Translations under genes and position numbers: made by a program
Notes under the pieces: model-generated
Told to the model about the DNA's origin: nothing
Seen by the model: only the letters and a program-made list of their open reading frames with translations
Database searches by the model: none
Part shown: positions 18,277 to 28,265 of the stretch, in pieces
How the letters are laid out: each line of letters starts with the position of its first letter
How positions within the stretch are numbered: the first letter of the stretch is position 1
Assembly (NCBI GenBank): GCA_024703855.1
Contig: CP087965.1
Location: 5,076,001 to 5,140,000 of the forward strand
Source of the DNA: Polaromonas sp. P2-4
Lineage (GTDB): Bacteria; Pseudomonadota; Gammaproteobacteria; Burkholderiales; Burkholderiaceae_C
Direction of reading: 5' to 3'
DNA: 64,000 nt

Positions 18277-19474
18277 ATGCCACTGCAATTTGCCGACCGC
18301 CTCAACAACGTCGAAACCTCTGCCATCCGCGAACTCTTCAAACTGCTGGGCAAGCCCGGCATCATCAGCTTTGCCGGCGGTTTCCCAGACCCCGCCATGT
18401 TTGATGTCGAAGGCCTGAAAGAAGCCAGCAGCAAGGCGCTGAATGAAGAACCCGGTGGCGCACTGCAATACGGTGCGACCGAAGGCTACCAGCCGATGCG
18501 CGAGCAGCTCAGCAGCTTTATGGCGACCAAGGGTGCGACAGTTTCAGCCCAAGAGCTGATCGTGACCACCGGCAGCCAGCAGGCGCTGGATTTGCTCGGA
18601 AAAACCATGATCTCGCCCGGCGACAAAGTGATTGTCGAAGGCCCGACCTTTTGGCCACCATCCAGTGCTTCAGGCTGTACGGCGCAGAGCTGATCAGCGC
18701 GCCGATCGATGCCCACGGCGTGAAGACCGACGAACTGGAAAAACTCATTGCCGAGCACAAGCCCAAATTTGTCTACCTGATTCCCACCTTTGGTAACCCC
18801 AGCGGTGTCATGCTGAGCCTGGAACGCCGCAAAAAGTGCTGGAGTTGGCCGTTCAATACAACACGCTGGTGGTTGAAGACGACCCGTATGGCGACCTGTA
18901 CTTTGGCGAGCCACCGCCGCCTTCGCTGCTGGCCCTGACGGACACCGTGCCCGGCAGCCGCGACCTGCTGGCGCATTGCGGCTCGCTCAGCAAAGTGCTG
19001 TCGCCCGGCCTGCGCGTGGGCTGGCTGATTGCCCAGCCCGAGCTGCTGGCCAAAGCCACCATGTGCAAACAGTTCAGCGACGCCCACACCAGCACCTTTG
19101 CCCAGGCCACCGCTGCGCAATACCTCAAGGCTGGCCGCATGCCCGCTACCCTGGCCAACGTGCGCAAGGTGTACGCCGAGCGCGCCAAGGCGATGGGCGA
19201 TGCCTTGAAACGGGAACTGGGCGATGCGATTGAGTTTGAGCAGCCCGGCGGAGGTTTGTTCTTCTGGGCGCGCCTGACGGGTGCCAATGGCGGCCCTAAA
19301 GATGCCGGCGAATTTGCCAAACGGGCGATTGAACAAGGTGTGGCCTTTGTCCCCGGCGTGCCTTTTTATGCCGCCAACCCCGATGTTTCGACCTTCAGGC
19401 TCAGCTTTGCGACCGCGGATGTCGCAAAGATTGAGGAGGGTGTGAAGCGATTGGGCCAGGCTTTGAGCAAATAG
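18277..19474 (+). CDS. PLP-dependent aminotransferase, class I/II (2-aminoadipate/MocR-like fold type I), two frameshifts
   Basis: Fold-type I aminotransferase of the LysN/ARO8 type, about 395 residues when repaired. N terminus FADRLNNVETSAIREL and IISFAGGFPDPAMFD, then LQYGATEGYQPMREQL, TTGSQQALDLLGK, PTFGNPSGVML, and the PLP lysine in GSLSKVLSPGLRVGW. Breaks: near 18648 one T is missing (ACCTTTT TGG for FLATIQC), and near 18835 one G is missing (AAAAAGTGC for KKVLELA). Candidate substrates for this group are 2-aminoadipate, branched-chain or aromatic amino acids; nothing nearby decides between them. A rho-independent terminator follows at 19543-19573. Confidence 0.87.
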
Positions 19475-19493
19475 GCCGTCAGCCACCGTTTTG

Positions 19494-19550
19494 TGAGTCA
19501 AATAAGGCTCTAGCCCAATAACCGCGAGCGCAACCAGCTATCAAAAAAGG
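19494..19550 (+). repeat. Comamonadaceae-type dispersed repeat, copy R2
   Basis: Reads AAATAAGGCTCTAGCCCAAT ... GAGCGCAACCAGCTATCAAA. It directly abuts, and partly supplies the A-tract of, the terminator hairpin that follows. Confidence 0.7.
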
Positions 19551-19573
19551 AGCGAGTTTGTTCGCTCCCTTTT
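19543..19573. terminator. Rho-independent terminator
   Basis: AAAAAA, stem GGAGCGA / TCGCTCC with a 6-base loop, then CTTTT. Placed after the aminotransferase gene; with A and T tracts on both sides it could act in both directions. Confidence 0.75.
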
Positions 19574-19577
19574 GCTA

Positions 19578-19740
19578 GGAGTCTGCCGGACTTGGGGCGT
19601 CGAAAGCGAAAATCGGCCCCAGCGAGGACAGTTTTTGCCGGATTTGCAGGCCCATAGCCCCGCTATGGGTCAAGAAGACGGTGAAAAATGGACCGCTGCG
19701 GTCGATTTGCAGCCGACGATTCCCAAGTCCGACAGGCTCC
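19578..19740. repeat. 163-bp element with 19-bp imperfect terminal inverted repeats
   Basis: Left end GGAGTCTGCCGGACTTGGG; right end the reverse complement of GGAGCCTGTCGGACTTGGG (17 of 19 matching). No gene inside. The right end is 5 bp from the restored ppsR stop codon. It resembles a non-autonomous mobile or palindromic element; no target duplication is obvious. Confidence 0.5.
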
Positions 19741-19745
19741 CAGGG

Positions 19746-20569
19746 TCAGTACTCCAGCCGTTCCGGCTTGACTTCCCTGCAGGATAGTGGTGGCAATCTC
19801 TTCGATGGACTTGGTGGTGGTGGACAGCCAGCGTATGCCTTCACGTCGCATCATGGCCTCGGCCTCGTGGATCTCGTGGCGGCAGTTGTCCAGGCTGGCG
19901 TAAGTGGAATTGGGCCGGCGCTCGTTGCGGATCTGGCTCAGGCGGTCCGGCGCAATGGTTAGCCCGAATATTTTTTTACGGTGCGGCACCAGAGCCGGCG
20001 GCAGCTGGCGGCGGTCAAAGTCCTCGGGAATCAGCGGGTAGTTAGACGCTTTGAGGCCGTACTGCATGGCCAGGTAGAGCGAGGTCGGCGTTTTGCCGCT
20101 GCAGGCTCACGCCGACCAGAATCACGTCCGAGCCCGCCAGGTCTTTGTTGCTCTGGCCGTCGTCATGGGCCAAGGAAAAGTTGATCGCCTCGATCCGGTC
20201 GTCGTATTCCTTGCTTTTGGAGGCATCCGAAAAACGGCCGACCCGGTGGTTGGACTTGATGCCGAGCTCGCCTTCCAGCGGCGCCACAAACATGCCAAAC
20301 ATGTCCAGCAGCATGCCGTTACAGTGGGTTTTGAGGACCGCCAGGATATCCATGTTCACCAGCGTCGTGAAAACAATGGGGCGTTTGCCTTCGACTTCCG
20401 CCGTGTGGTTGATCTGCCGGACCGCCTGGTGGGCCTTGTCCACGCTGTCGATAAAAGGCAGGCGCACGTGCCGCGGTTTGAACTCAAACTGAGCCAGGAT
20501 GGCGTTGCCAAAGGTTTCGGCAGTAATGCCGGTGCCGTCGGAGATGAAAAACACGGTACGGTTGGACAT
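19746..20569 (-). CDS. ppsR: PEP synthase regulatory protein PpsR (DUF299 kinase/pyrophosphorylase), two frameshifts
   Basis: Bifunctional ADP-dependent kinase and phosphate-dependent pyrophosphorylase that switches PEP synthase off and on. ATG at 20567-20569, start MSNRTVFFISDGTGITAET, typical of the family. Motifs: FTTLVNMD, MFGMFVAPLE, SNHRVGRFSD, FSLAHDDGQ, then the nucleotide loop VGVSRSGKTPTSLYLA, which is broken at about 20098 by one extra T. The second shift, an extra G at about 19784, hides the normal C terminus ILQEVKPERLEY, ending at 19746. Divergent from its target ppsA with a 179-bp shared upstream region, the usual arrangement. Confidence 0.95.
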
Positions 20570-20748
20570 GGTGGCTTGTTCAGGGTAGTGACAGGTGGGC
20601 ATGGGCGCAGCTGGCGGCTGGCCCCTACAATTCAGGCAATTATCCAGATTGTCACGCCATGCCCCTGCGCCAACCCCCTCAAACAACAACAAGGTTACTT
20701 GCCGCGCATGGCCAATACCCCAGTTTTTAAACCTCCCGGAGTATTTTC

Positions 20749-23149
20749 ATGTCCAACCTTTTTGAGGCGACCGCTTTAGTTGTACCGTTTGAAAACCTGA
20801 GAATGACAGACGTCGAGGCCGTAGGCGGTAAAAACGCCAGCCTCGGCGAGATGATCTCGCAACTGCCCACCGGCCCCCAGGGCGTGCAAGTGCCCACCGG
20901 CTTTGCCACCACGGCCCATGCTTTTCGTGCGTTTCTGGCTCACGATGGGCTGGACACAAAAATCAACGCCGTGCTGGATGCGCTGGATACCGACGACGTT
21001 CGGGCACTCGCCGTGGCGGGCAGCAAAATCCGCGCGCTTGTCGAAGCCCAGCCTTTCCCGGCTGACTTTGAAAAAGCCGTGCGCAACAGTTTTAGCGTGC
21101 TGAGTGCTGGCAATGCCCAAGCCAGCTTCGCCGTGCGCTCTTCCGCCACCGCCGAAGACCTGCCCGACGCCTCCTTTGCGGGCCAGCAGGAAACCTTTTT
21201 GAACGTGGTCGGCATTGAAGACGTGCTGCACAAGATGAAAGAGGTGTTTGCCTCGCTCTACAACGACCGTGCCATCAGCTACCGCGTGCACCAGGGCTTT
21301 GCCCATGCCGACGTGGCCTTGTCGGCCGGTGTGCAGCGTATGGTGCGCAGCGACCTGGGCGCGGCCGGCGTGATGTTCACCATCGACACCGAAAGCGGCT
21401 TTGAAGACGTGGTTTTCATCACCTCCAGCTACGGCCTGGGCGAGACGGTGGTGCAGGGCGCCGTGAACCCCGACGAGTTTTATGTGCACAAGCCCATGCT
21501 CAAGGCGGGCAAGCGCGCTGTCATTCGCCGCAACCTGGGCTCCAAGCTGCTGCAGATGGAGTTCACCACGGCCGAAGAGAAAAAAGCCGCTGGCAAGCTG
21601 GTCAAAACCACGGATGTGCCGACCGAGCTGCGCAACCGTTATTCATTGACGGACGCCGACGTCGAGCAACTCGCCCGCTACGCCGTGATCATTGAAGAGC
21701 ATTACGGCCGCGCCATGGACATCGAATGGGGTAAAGACGGCACCGACGGCCAGCTCTACATCCTGCAGGCGCGCCCCGAAACCGTGAAGAGCCAGGCCAA
21801 GGGCAAGGCCGAGCAGCGCTACAAGCTCAAGGGCACGGGTACCGTGCTGGCCGAGGGCCGCGCGATTGGCCAGAAGATCGGTACCGGCCCGGTCCGTATC
21901 GTGCATGACATCAAGGATATGGACCAGGTCCAGCCCGGTGACGTGCTGGTGACCGACATGACCGACCCGAACTGGGAGCCGGTGATGAAGCGCGCCAGCG
22001 CCATCGTGACCAACCGTGGTGGCCGCACCTGCCACGCGGCCATCATTGCGCGTGAACTGGGCATTCCCTGCCGTGGTGGGTTGCGGCGATGCCACCGAGC
22101 GGCTACTGGACGGCATGCTGGTGACCGTGAGCTGCGCCGAAGGCGATACCGGCAATATTTACGACGGCTTGCTGGAAACCGAAGTGACCGAAGTGCAGCG
22201 CGGCGAGATGCCGCCGATTGACCTGAAGATCATGATGAACGTCGGCAACCCCCAACTGGCGTTTGATTTCTGCCAGATTCCCAACCAGGGCGTGGGCCTG
22301 GCGCGGCTGGAGTTCATCATCAACAACAACATTGGTGTGCACCCCAAAGCGATTCTGGATTACCCGAATGTCGATGCCGACCTGAAGAATGCGGTGGAAA
22401 GCGTGGCCCGTGGCCATGCCTCGCCGCGTGCGTTTTATGTCGATAAAGTGGCTGAAGGCATTGCCACCATTGGCGCGGCCTTCTGGCCCAAGCCGGTGAT
22501 TGTTCGCCTGTCAGACTTCAAGTCCAACGAATACCGCAAGCTGATCGGCGGCTCGCGTTATGAGCCCGAAGAAGAAAACCCGATGCTGGGTTTTCGCGGT
22601 GCAGCGCGCTACATCAGCGCTGATTTTCATGAAGCCTTTGCCATGGAATGCGAAGCGCTTAAGCGTGTGCGCAATGACATGGGTCTGACCAACGTGGAGG
22701 TCATGGTGCCCTTTGTGCGCACGCTGGGCCAGGCCCAAAAAGTGACCGAGTTGCTGGCCGAGCATGGCTTGAAGCGCGGCGAGCAGGGTTTGCGCCTCAT
22801 CATGATGTGTGAAGTGCCGAGCAATGCGGTGCTGGCCGATCAGTTCCTCGAATACTTTGACGGTTTCTCGATTGGCTCCAACGATCTGACCCAGCTCACG
22901 CTGGGCCTGGACCGTGACTCGGGCCTGGAGATTCTGGCCAAGGACTTTGACGAGCGCGATCCCGCCGTGAAAGCGCTGCTCAGCCTGGCGATTGCCGCCT
23001 GCAAGCGCCAGGGCAAGTACGTTGGTATCTGCGGCCAGGGGCCCAGCGACCATCCTGACTTTGCCCAGTGGCTGAAAGAGCAGGGCATTGGCTCGATCTC
23101 GCTCAATCCTGACACGGTGATCGACACCTGGAAGCGCCTGGCGAACTGA
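20749..23149 (+). CDS. ppsA: Phosphoenolpyruvate synthase (pyruvate, water dikinase), one frameshift
   Basis: Converts pyruvate plus ATP to PEP, AMP and phosphate in gluconeogenesis. About 800 residues after repair. N-terminal ATP-grasp (VGGKNASLGEM, SFAVRSSATAEDLPDASFAG), central phosphohistidine domain GGRTCHAAIIAREL with His at residue 429, and a C-terminal TIM barrel with EVPSNAVLADQF, GFSIGSNDLTQL and the active-site Cys in GICGQGPSDHPD. The frame breaks at about 22068 where CCTGCC is read as CCCTGCC; the restored frame continues AVVGCGDATERLLDG. It is expected to be controlled post-translationally by the divergent ppsR product. Confidence 0.96.
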
Positions 23150-23272
23150 GTTCGCCAGTATTCCTGAGCCTGCCAAAGTCAACCGAGGGAAAACCCCGGG
23201 TGACTTGAGCCGGCACGGTAAGCAACTGGCAAGTCCTCCGATGACAATCGGAGGCACTACCTCTGTAATGTC

Positions 23273-23569
23273 ATGCTTGCTGTTGCCACCACTGTCAAAC
23301 TTCTCGCGGAAATCGCCTTGCTTGCGCTGTTGGGTCAATGGGTCGTTGGCCTGCTGTCTGGCCCGGCCCGTGAACGCAACCCGTTTTACCGCGTCCTGCA
23401 ACTGGTGGGGCGGCCCTGGGTGCGTGCAGCGCGCTGGCTCTCGCCCGCCGTAGTGCTTGAGCGCCATCTGCCTTTGGTGGCTTTTCTGGTCTTGCTGTTG
23501 ATCTGGGGCGGGGCGGCCATCGCCAAAATCAGCATCTGCCTGCAAATCGGCGTGGCCTTGTGCAAATGA
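23273..23569 (+). CDS. Small membrane protein, unknown function
   Basis: 98 residues with two predicted membrane segments (AEIALLALLGQWVVGLL and LPLVAFLVLLLIWGGAAIA) joined by a basic loop (RPWVRAARWLS). It is followed by the TPR gene with an ATGA overlap, so the two are probably translated together. I do not recognise a named family. A small membrane protein coupled to a TPR protein suggests an anchor/adaptor pair, but nothing here shows what it binds. Confidence 0.65.
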   Translation: MLAVATTVKLLAEIALLALLGQWVVGLLSGPARERNPFYRVLQLVGRPWVRAARWLSPAVVLERHLPLVAFLVLLLIWGGAAIAKISICLQIGVALCK

Positions 23570-24168
23570 CCTCTGCGCTGCGCTACTACGGGTTGAAGTT
23601 GCAGGCCCTTGTGCTGCTGGCTTTGGGGCGCGCGCAGGGCGCACTGCCCAGATTCGACCAGATGCTGCAGCTCCAGCCGACAGACCGCTATGCGCTCGCC
23701 AGCCGCGCCCATGTGCTGGTGAAACTGAACCATGCAGACGCGGCCATTGCCAGCCTCCAGCAGCTCACCGCCGCCTGGCCGCAAGAGGCGGCAGGGTGGT
23801 TCAACCTGGGTTATGTGTTGCAGCGCACGGGGCGCCATGACGAGGCTGAACCGGCATTTCGCAGCGCGCTCAAGTGCGACGCCCGCATGGACAGGGCCTG
23901 GTACGGCCTGGCGCTGGTCTTGATGCACCAGCGGCAGTTTCATGAGGCGCTGGAGGCGCTGAAGAAAAACACGGCCCTGCAACCGCTGAGCCCCCATGGC
24001 TGGTACCGCATGGTGCAGGTTCGGCTGGCGCTGGGCCAGCCCGAAGAAGCCCGCAAGCTCATCGACCACCTGCGCCGGTTTGAACCCCGGGTGGCCGCGC
24101 AGCTGGAAAGCGAAACCGGGCTGGGTCAAGGTGTCACATCAAACGCAGTGTGCGATGCAGCCCACTGA
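23566..24168 (+). CDS. Tetratricopeptide-repeat protein
   Basis: About 200 residues. The start at 23566 (MTSALRYYGLK) overlaps the stop of the preceding small membrane gene. It contains at least four TPR-like helix pairs, e.g. GWFNLGYVLQRTGRHDEAEP, AWYGLALVLMHQRQFHEALE and GWYRMVQVRLALGQPEEARK. TPR arrays mediate protein contacts; no catalytic motif is present. Its 3' end overlaps the DUF4212 gene by 14 bp, so the four genes from 23273 to 26530 may form one operon. Confidence 0.8.
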   Translation: MTSALRYYGLKLQALVLLALGRAQGALPRFDQMLQLQPTDRYALASRAHVLVKLNHADAAIASLQQLTAAWPQEAAGWFNLGYVLQRTGRHDEAEPAFRSALKCDARMDRAWYGLALVLMHQRQFHEALEALKKNTALQPLSPHGWYRMVQVRLALGQPEEARKLIDHLRRFEPRVAAQLESETGLGQGVTSNAVCDAAH

Positions 24169-24415
24169 CAACCACCGCCGCTACTGGCGCAAAAACCTCA
24201 TCGTCACGGTGCTTCTGTTGCTGATCTGGTTCACCGTCACCTTCGGCGTGAGCTATTTCGCACGTGCGCTGAACTTTATTTTTTTCGGCTGGCCCTTCAG
24301 CTTCTGGGTGGGCGCGCAGGGCGCTTTGCTGGTGTATTGCCTCATCATTGGTTTTTACGCCTGGTACATGAACCGTCTTGACATCGAGCATGACGTAGCA
24401 GACGAGGACGATTAG
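24155..24415 (+). CDS. DUF4212 small subunit of sodium/solute symporter
   Basis: 86 residues with two membrane helices (LIVTVLLLLIWFTVTFGVSY and ALLVYCLIIGFYAWYM) and the short N-terminal signature YWRKNL. Proteins of this family are nearly always encoded directly before an SSS-family symporter of the VC_2705 subfamily and are thought to form its small subunit. Here the stop codon (TAG) is followed after two bases by the GTG of the symporter, which fits coupling. The acidic tail DVADEDD is cytoplasmic by the positive-inside rule. Confidence 0.88.
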   Translation: MQPTDNHRRYWRKNLIVTVLLLLIWFTVTFGVSYFARALNFIFFGWPFSFWVGAQGALLVYCLIIGFYAWYMNRLDIEHDVADEDD

Positions 24416-24417
24416 CC

Positions 24418-26530
24418 GTGGCCGGTTTTTTTGGATTCCGCGAAGGGGCGAGGCTCTCAAAGAGGCAGTTCAAGACCCAGCTGGACCGTGTGTACCGCTG
24501 GTACACGGCGGGTCTGGTGCTGTTTGTGGTGGTTCTCGCTGGTCTTGAGCACCTGGGCCTGCCTCGTTTGTGGATAGGTTTTTCGTTTTTGCTGGCCACC
24601 ATCGCGCTCTACGCGGGGATTGGCGTCATGAGCCGTACCACCGACGCTACCGAGTATTACGTGGCGGGCCGCCGCGTACCGGCCGTCTACAACGGCATGG
24701 CGACTGGGGCCGACTGGATGTCGGCTGCCTCATTCATCGGCATGGCGGGCACGCTCTACCTCACAGGTTACAACGGCCTGGCGTTCATCATGGGCTGGAC
24801 GGGCGGTTATTGCCTGGTCGCGCTGGTGCTGGCGCCTTACCTGCGCAAGTTTGGCCAGTTCACCATTCCTGATTTCCTGGGGGAGCGCTACGGCGGGCAT
24901 CTGCCCCGGCTGATTGGTCTGGCTGCCGCCATCCTGTGCTCCTTTACCTACCTGGTGGCGCAGATTTATGGCGTAGGGCTGATCACGTCCTACCTCACCG
25001 GCGTGGCGTTCGAGCTCGGGATTTTTCTGGGTCTGGGCGGCATTTTGGTGTGCTCATTTCTGGGCGGCATGCGTGCCGTGACCTGGACCCAGGTGGCTCA
25101 GTACATTATTTTGGTGGTGGCCTACCTGATTCCGGTGGTCTGGCTGTCGGTCAAGCAAACCGGTGTGCCCGTGCCTGCAGCTCGTCTATGGCTTTCAGCT
25201 GGAGAAAGTCACGGCCAAAGAAAAGGAGCTGACCACGGACCCCAAAGAGCTGCAGGTCCGCGCATTATTCAAGCAGCGGTCTGAGGCCCTGAGCGCAAAG
25301 CTCGAGCATCCGGCGGCTTCCCTGGCAGCCGACAAACTGGCCGCCAGCAAAAGAATGGAGACGTTAAAGGGTGGCAACGCTACTGTGGCCGAGATATCTT
25401 CTGCAGGCAAGGCGCTGGCCGCCATGCCCAAGGACGAGGCTGCGGCCATCAGGGCCTGGACGGCCGCCAGGGCAGCGGCAGACATCAAAACCCAGCCGCT
25501 CAATGGCATGCCCGCTCACGCGGCTCAATTCTCCGGTGATCCCGATGGAACGCCGCAAGAAAAAGAGCTTTATGACACCTCGCGCCGCAATTTTCTGGCG
25601 CTGGTCTTTTGCCTCATGGTGGGCACCGCCGCCTTGCCTCACATCCTGATGCGTTATTACACCGTGCCCAGCGTGCGGGAGGCGCGCCAGTCCGTCACGT
25701 GGTCGCTGCTGTGTATTTCCCTGCTGTATTTCACTGCGCCGGCGCTTGCCGTGCTGGTGAAGTATGAAATATTCACGGTGCTGGTCGGCATGCCGTTTGA
25801 CCAGTTGCCCGCCTGGGTCAACTCCTGGAGTCGGATCGATCCGACGCTGCTCTCGGTGGTGGATGTCAATAAGGACAACATCCTGCAGCTGGGTGAAATG
25901 ACGATAGGCGGCGACATCATCGTGCTGCTGACCCCCGAACTGGCCGGGCTGCCTTATGTCATTTCAGGGCTGGTGGCGGCGGGCGGGCTGGCGGCGGCAC
26001 TTTCCACGGCCGACGGTTTGCTGCTGACCATTGCCAATGCGCTGGGCCATGACCTGTATTACAAGATGATCGACCCCAACGCCTCGACCGTGAGCCGGGT
26101 GACCGTGTCCAAAATCCTGCTGCTCATCGTCGCCTTGTTGGCGTCTTACGTGGCGGCCCAAAAGCCTGCCGACATCCTGTTTTTGGTGTCCGCCGCTTTT
26201 TCTTTAGCGGCGGCTTCTTTTTTCCCGGCGCTCAGTCTGGGGATTTTCTGGAAGCGCGCCTCCGGCATTGCGGCCGTTCTGGGCATGATGGCGGGCCTGA
26301 GCGTGACTTCTTATTACATGTGTACCACCCAGCCCTGGTTGCGCGCCACCTTTGGCATCACATCACCCATCCAGCTTTGGTGGGGCATTGACCCTATTTC
26401 CGCCGGCCTTTTTGGCGTGCCTGTGGGCTTTGCCGTGATTATTCTGGTGAGTTGGGTGACCCCGCCGCCCAGCCAGAAATCCCAGGAGATGGTCGAGTAT
26501 GTGCGCTATCCCGACCTGAAAAGCTTTTAG
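24418..26530 (+). CDS. Sodium:solute symporter, VC_2705/ActP-like subfamily, one frameshift
   Basis: A large SSS-family permease of about 700 residues. The N-terminal half has the SSS hallmarks TEYYVAGRRVPAVYNGMA, DWMSAASFIGMAG and FTIPDFLGERYGG. A hydrophilic insert of about 130 residues (ELTTDPKELQVRALFKQRS ... TQPLNGMPAHAAQF) follows, typical of the VC_2705 subgroup, then DTSRRNFLALVFCLMVGTA and the second transport half with ALSTADGLLLTIANALGHD. The frame changes at about 25175 (VPVP to QLVYGFQLEKV). Expected to import acetate, lactate or another short carboxylate with Na+; the substrate is inferred from the family. GTG start right after the DUF4212 gene. Confidence 0.9.
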
Positions 26531-26560
26531 GCGGGCAAATGGCCGCGCCGACGGGGCTGC

Positions 26561-26589
26561 TTCGTCACTGGCCGCCAACAGGCTATAAT
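26561..26589 (+). promoter_or_regulatory. Probable sigma-70 promoter of the rpsF operon
   Basis: A perfect TATAAT at 26584-26589 with a weak -35 (TTCGTC, 26561-26566) at the ideal 17-bp spacing, 69 bp before the rpsF start codon. Confidence 0.6.
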
Positions 26590-26604
26590 CATGGGCTTCG
26601 CCTT

Positions 26605-26632
26605 GCTGCACCCTTAACGACGCTGGGGCAGC
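26605..26632 (+). promoter_or_regulatory. Hairpin in the rpsF leader, possible S6:S18 autoregulatory site
   Basis: GCTGC (26605-26609) pairs with GCAGC (26628-26632) and CCC (26611-26613) with GGG (26625-26627), leaving one bulged A and an 11-base loop. The position in the 5' leader of rpsF fits the known S6:S18-binding leader element of proteobacterial operons. I cannot confirm the exact consensus by eye. Confidence 0.35.
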
Positions 26633-26657
26633 TTTCATTCAACCACAAGGAGAGTTT

Positions 26658-27022
26658 ATGCGTCACTACGAGATCGTCTTGCTGATCCACCCGGATCAAA
26701 GCGAGCAAGTCCCAGCCATGCTGGAACGTTACAAGGGCATGATTACCGCCGGCGGTGGAAAAGTGCATCGTGTTGAAGATTGGGGCCGCCGCCAGCTGGT
26801 GTACCTGATCCAGAAACTCGCCAAAGCCCACTACCTCTGCATCAACATCGAAGCCAGCCAGGCCGTGATGGAAGAAATTGAACACGCGTTCAAGTTCAAC
26901 GATGCCGTGCTGCGCCACCTGACCGTGGTCAAGAAAAGGCTGAAACCGGCCCGTCCCTCATGATGCGCAACGTCGAGAGAGAAGAAGCCCGTAAAACCCA
27001 GCAGCAGGAGTATGCGGCTTAA
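26658..27022 (+). CDS. rpsF: 30S ribosomal protein S6, frameshift near the 3' end
   Basis: N terminus MRHYEIVLLIHPDQSEQVP, core GKVHRVEDWGRRQLVYLI and AHYLCINIEA, typical of S6. The frame is lost at about 26935 where one A of a run is missing (AAGAAAAGG). The restored frame gives KKKAETGPSLMMRNVEREE and ends EYAA at 27020-27022, the expected C terminus. Good ribosome binding site (AAGGAGAG). First gene of the S6-PriB-S18-L9 operon. Confidence 0.96.
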
Positions 27023-27072
27023 CTCGCCACACATGCTGTTGAACGACTCGCTGCTGCGCAATTAACCTCGCA

Positions 27073-27372
27073 GTGAACCACGTTGAACTGACCGCCTGTA
27101 TCGCCGAGGCCAGTCCTCTTCGCTACACGCCCGCTGGAATCCCTGCTGCCAATTTCGTTCTCGAACACGAGTCTGAAATGGTTGAGGCAAGTGTTACCAG
27201 ACAGGTCAAGTTGACGCTTAGAGCGGTTGCTTTTGGATCGCTGGCTGAACAAACAGGCCAGCTGACTTTAGGCAAGGCTTTCAGGTTCAAGGGGTTTCTT
27301 ATCAATGCGCGCACCAGCAAAAGCGTTGTTTTTCATATTCAAGCCTTCGAGCAAGTACTGAACCCTATTTAA
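27073..27372 (+). CDS. priB: Primosomal replication protein N (PriB)
   Basis: A 99-residue single OB-fold protein that binds single-stranded DNA and acts with PriA in replication restart. GTG start at 27073 (NHVELTACIAEASPLRYTPAG). Conserved segments PAANFVLEHESE, LTLRAVAFGSLAEQ and FKGFLINARTSKSVVFHI. Its place between rpsF and rpsR is the standard betaproteobacterial arrangement and confirms the call. Confidence 0.95.
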   Translation: MNHVELTACIAEASPLRYTPAGIPAANFVLEHESEMVEASVTRQVKLTLRAVAFGSLAEQTGQLTLGKAFRFKGFLINARTSKSVVFHIQAFEQVLNPI

Positions 27373-27382
27373 GGAGTCCATC

Positions 27383-27665
27383 ATGGCCGGACCAAAACGT
27401 TTCAATAAAGACAAGCGCCCCAAGCGCAACACCCAATCCCTGCTGTTCAAGCGCAAGCGTTTTTCTGCCTTCACAGCCGCTGGCGTTGAAGAAATCGACT
27501 ACAAAGACATCGACACCCTGCGTGACTTCGTCTCTGAAAACGGCAAAATCATCCCCGCACGCCTGACCGGCACGCGCGATTTTTCAGCGCCAGATCAACA
27601 CCGCCGTCAAGCGCGCTCGCTTCCTCGCGATGCTGCCTTACAGCGACCAACACCGTAGCCTGTAA
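27383..27665 (+). CDS. rpsR: 30S ribosomal protein S18, one frameshift
   Basis: MAGPKRFNKDKRPKRNTQS, FKRKRFSAFTAAGVEEIDYK and GKIIPARLTGTR are S18. At about 27577 the frame is lost; adding one CG to the ACGCGCGATTT run restores AIFQRQINTAVKRARFLAML and the C terminus PYSDQHRSL at 27663-27665. S18 pairs with S6 on the platform of the small subunit. AGGAG ribosome binding site. 11 bp separates its end from rplI. Confidence 0.96.
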
Positions 27666-27676
27666 GGAGCACGACC

Positions 27677-28130
27677 ATGCAAATTATTCTGCTCGACAAA
27701 GTCGTAAACCTGGGCAACCTGGGCGAAGTCGTCAAAGTTAAAGACGGCTATGCACGCAACTTCCTGATCCCTTCCGGCCGCGCTCTGTCGCGCCACCGAA
27801 GCCAACAAGGCCGAGTTCGAAGCCAAGCGCGTCGAACTTGAAAAAGCTGCGGCTGCCAAGCTGGCTGAATCACAAGCCCAAGGCGAAAAGCTGGCCGGTA
27901 CCACCGTCAAGCTCACGCAAAAAGCCGGTGTTGATGGCCGTCTGTTTGGCTCGGTCACCAACCATGACATCGCTCAAGAGTTGACCAAGCAAGGCTTCCC
28001 GGTTGCCAAATCGCAAATCCGCATGCCTAACGGCCCGCTGAAAATCGTGGGCGACCACGCTGTCAGCGTTGCACTGCACACCGACGTGACGGTTGACATC
28101 ACGGTCACGGTGTACGGCGAAACCGCCTGA
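27677..28130 (+). CDS. rplI: 50S ribosomal protein L9, one frameshift
   Basis: MQIILLDKVVNLGNLGEVVK and VKDGYARNFLIPSGRAL are the N-terminal rRNA-binding domain. At about 27788 the frame breaks in TCTGTCGCGCCACC; adding one CG gives RATEANKAEFEAKRVELE, then the long connecting helix and the C-terminal domain (GRLFGSVTNHDIAQEL) ending YGETA. Last gene of the operon, with a terminator 24 bp downstream. Confidence 0.96.
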
Positions 28131-28148
28131 TCCCGGACTGCTGGTCTC

Positions 28149-28179
28149 AAAAAAGCCGCTCTTCGGAGCGGCTTTTTTT
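28149..28179 (+). terminator. Rho-independent terminator of the rpsF-rplI operon
   Basis: A-tract, GCCGCTC/GAGCGGC stem with loop TTCG, then seven T. Textbook form. Confidence 0.92.
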
Positions 28180-28256
28180 GCTTGCTGCAGCCTGCTTGCC
28201 ACCCTCTTGATCTTGTGCACAGTTCCAGCCCCGCATTTCCACCGAATTTCCACCCG

Positions 28257-28265
28257 TTATCCACA
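28257..28265 (+). promoter_or_regulatory. Consensus DnaA box upstream of dnaB
   Basis: TTATCCACA matches the strict DnaA box and is 60 bp before the dnaB start codon; looser relatives (TTGTGCACA at 28213-28221 and TTATCCCAC) are nearby. It may let DnaA influence dnaB transcription. There is no AT-rich unwinding region or box cluster that would make this an origin. Confidence 0.5.
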
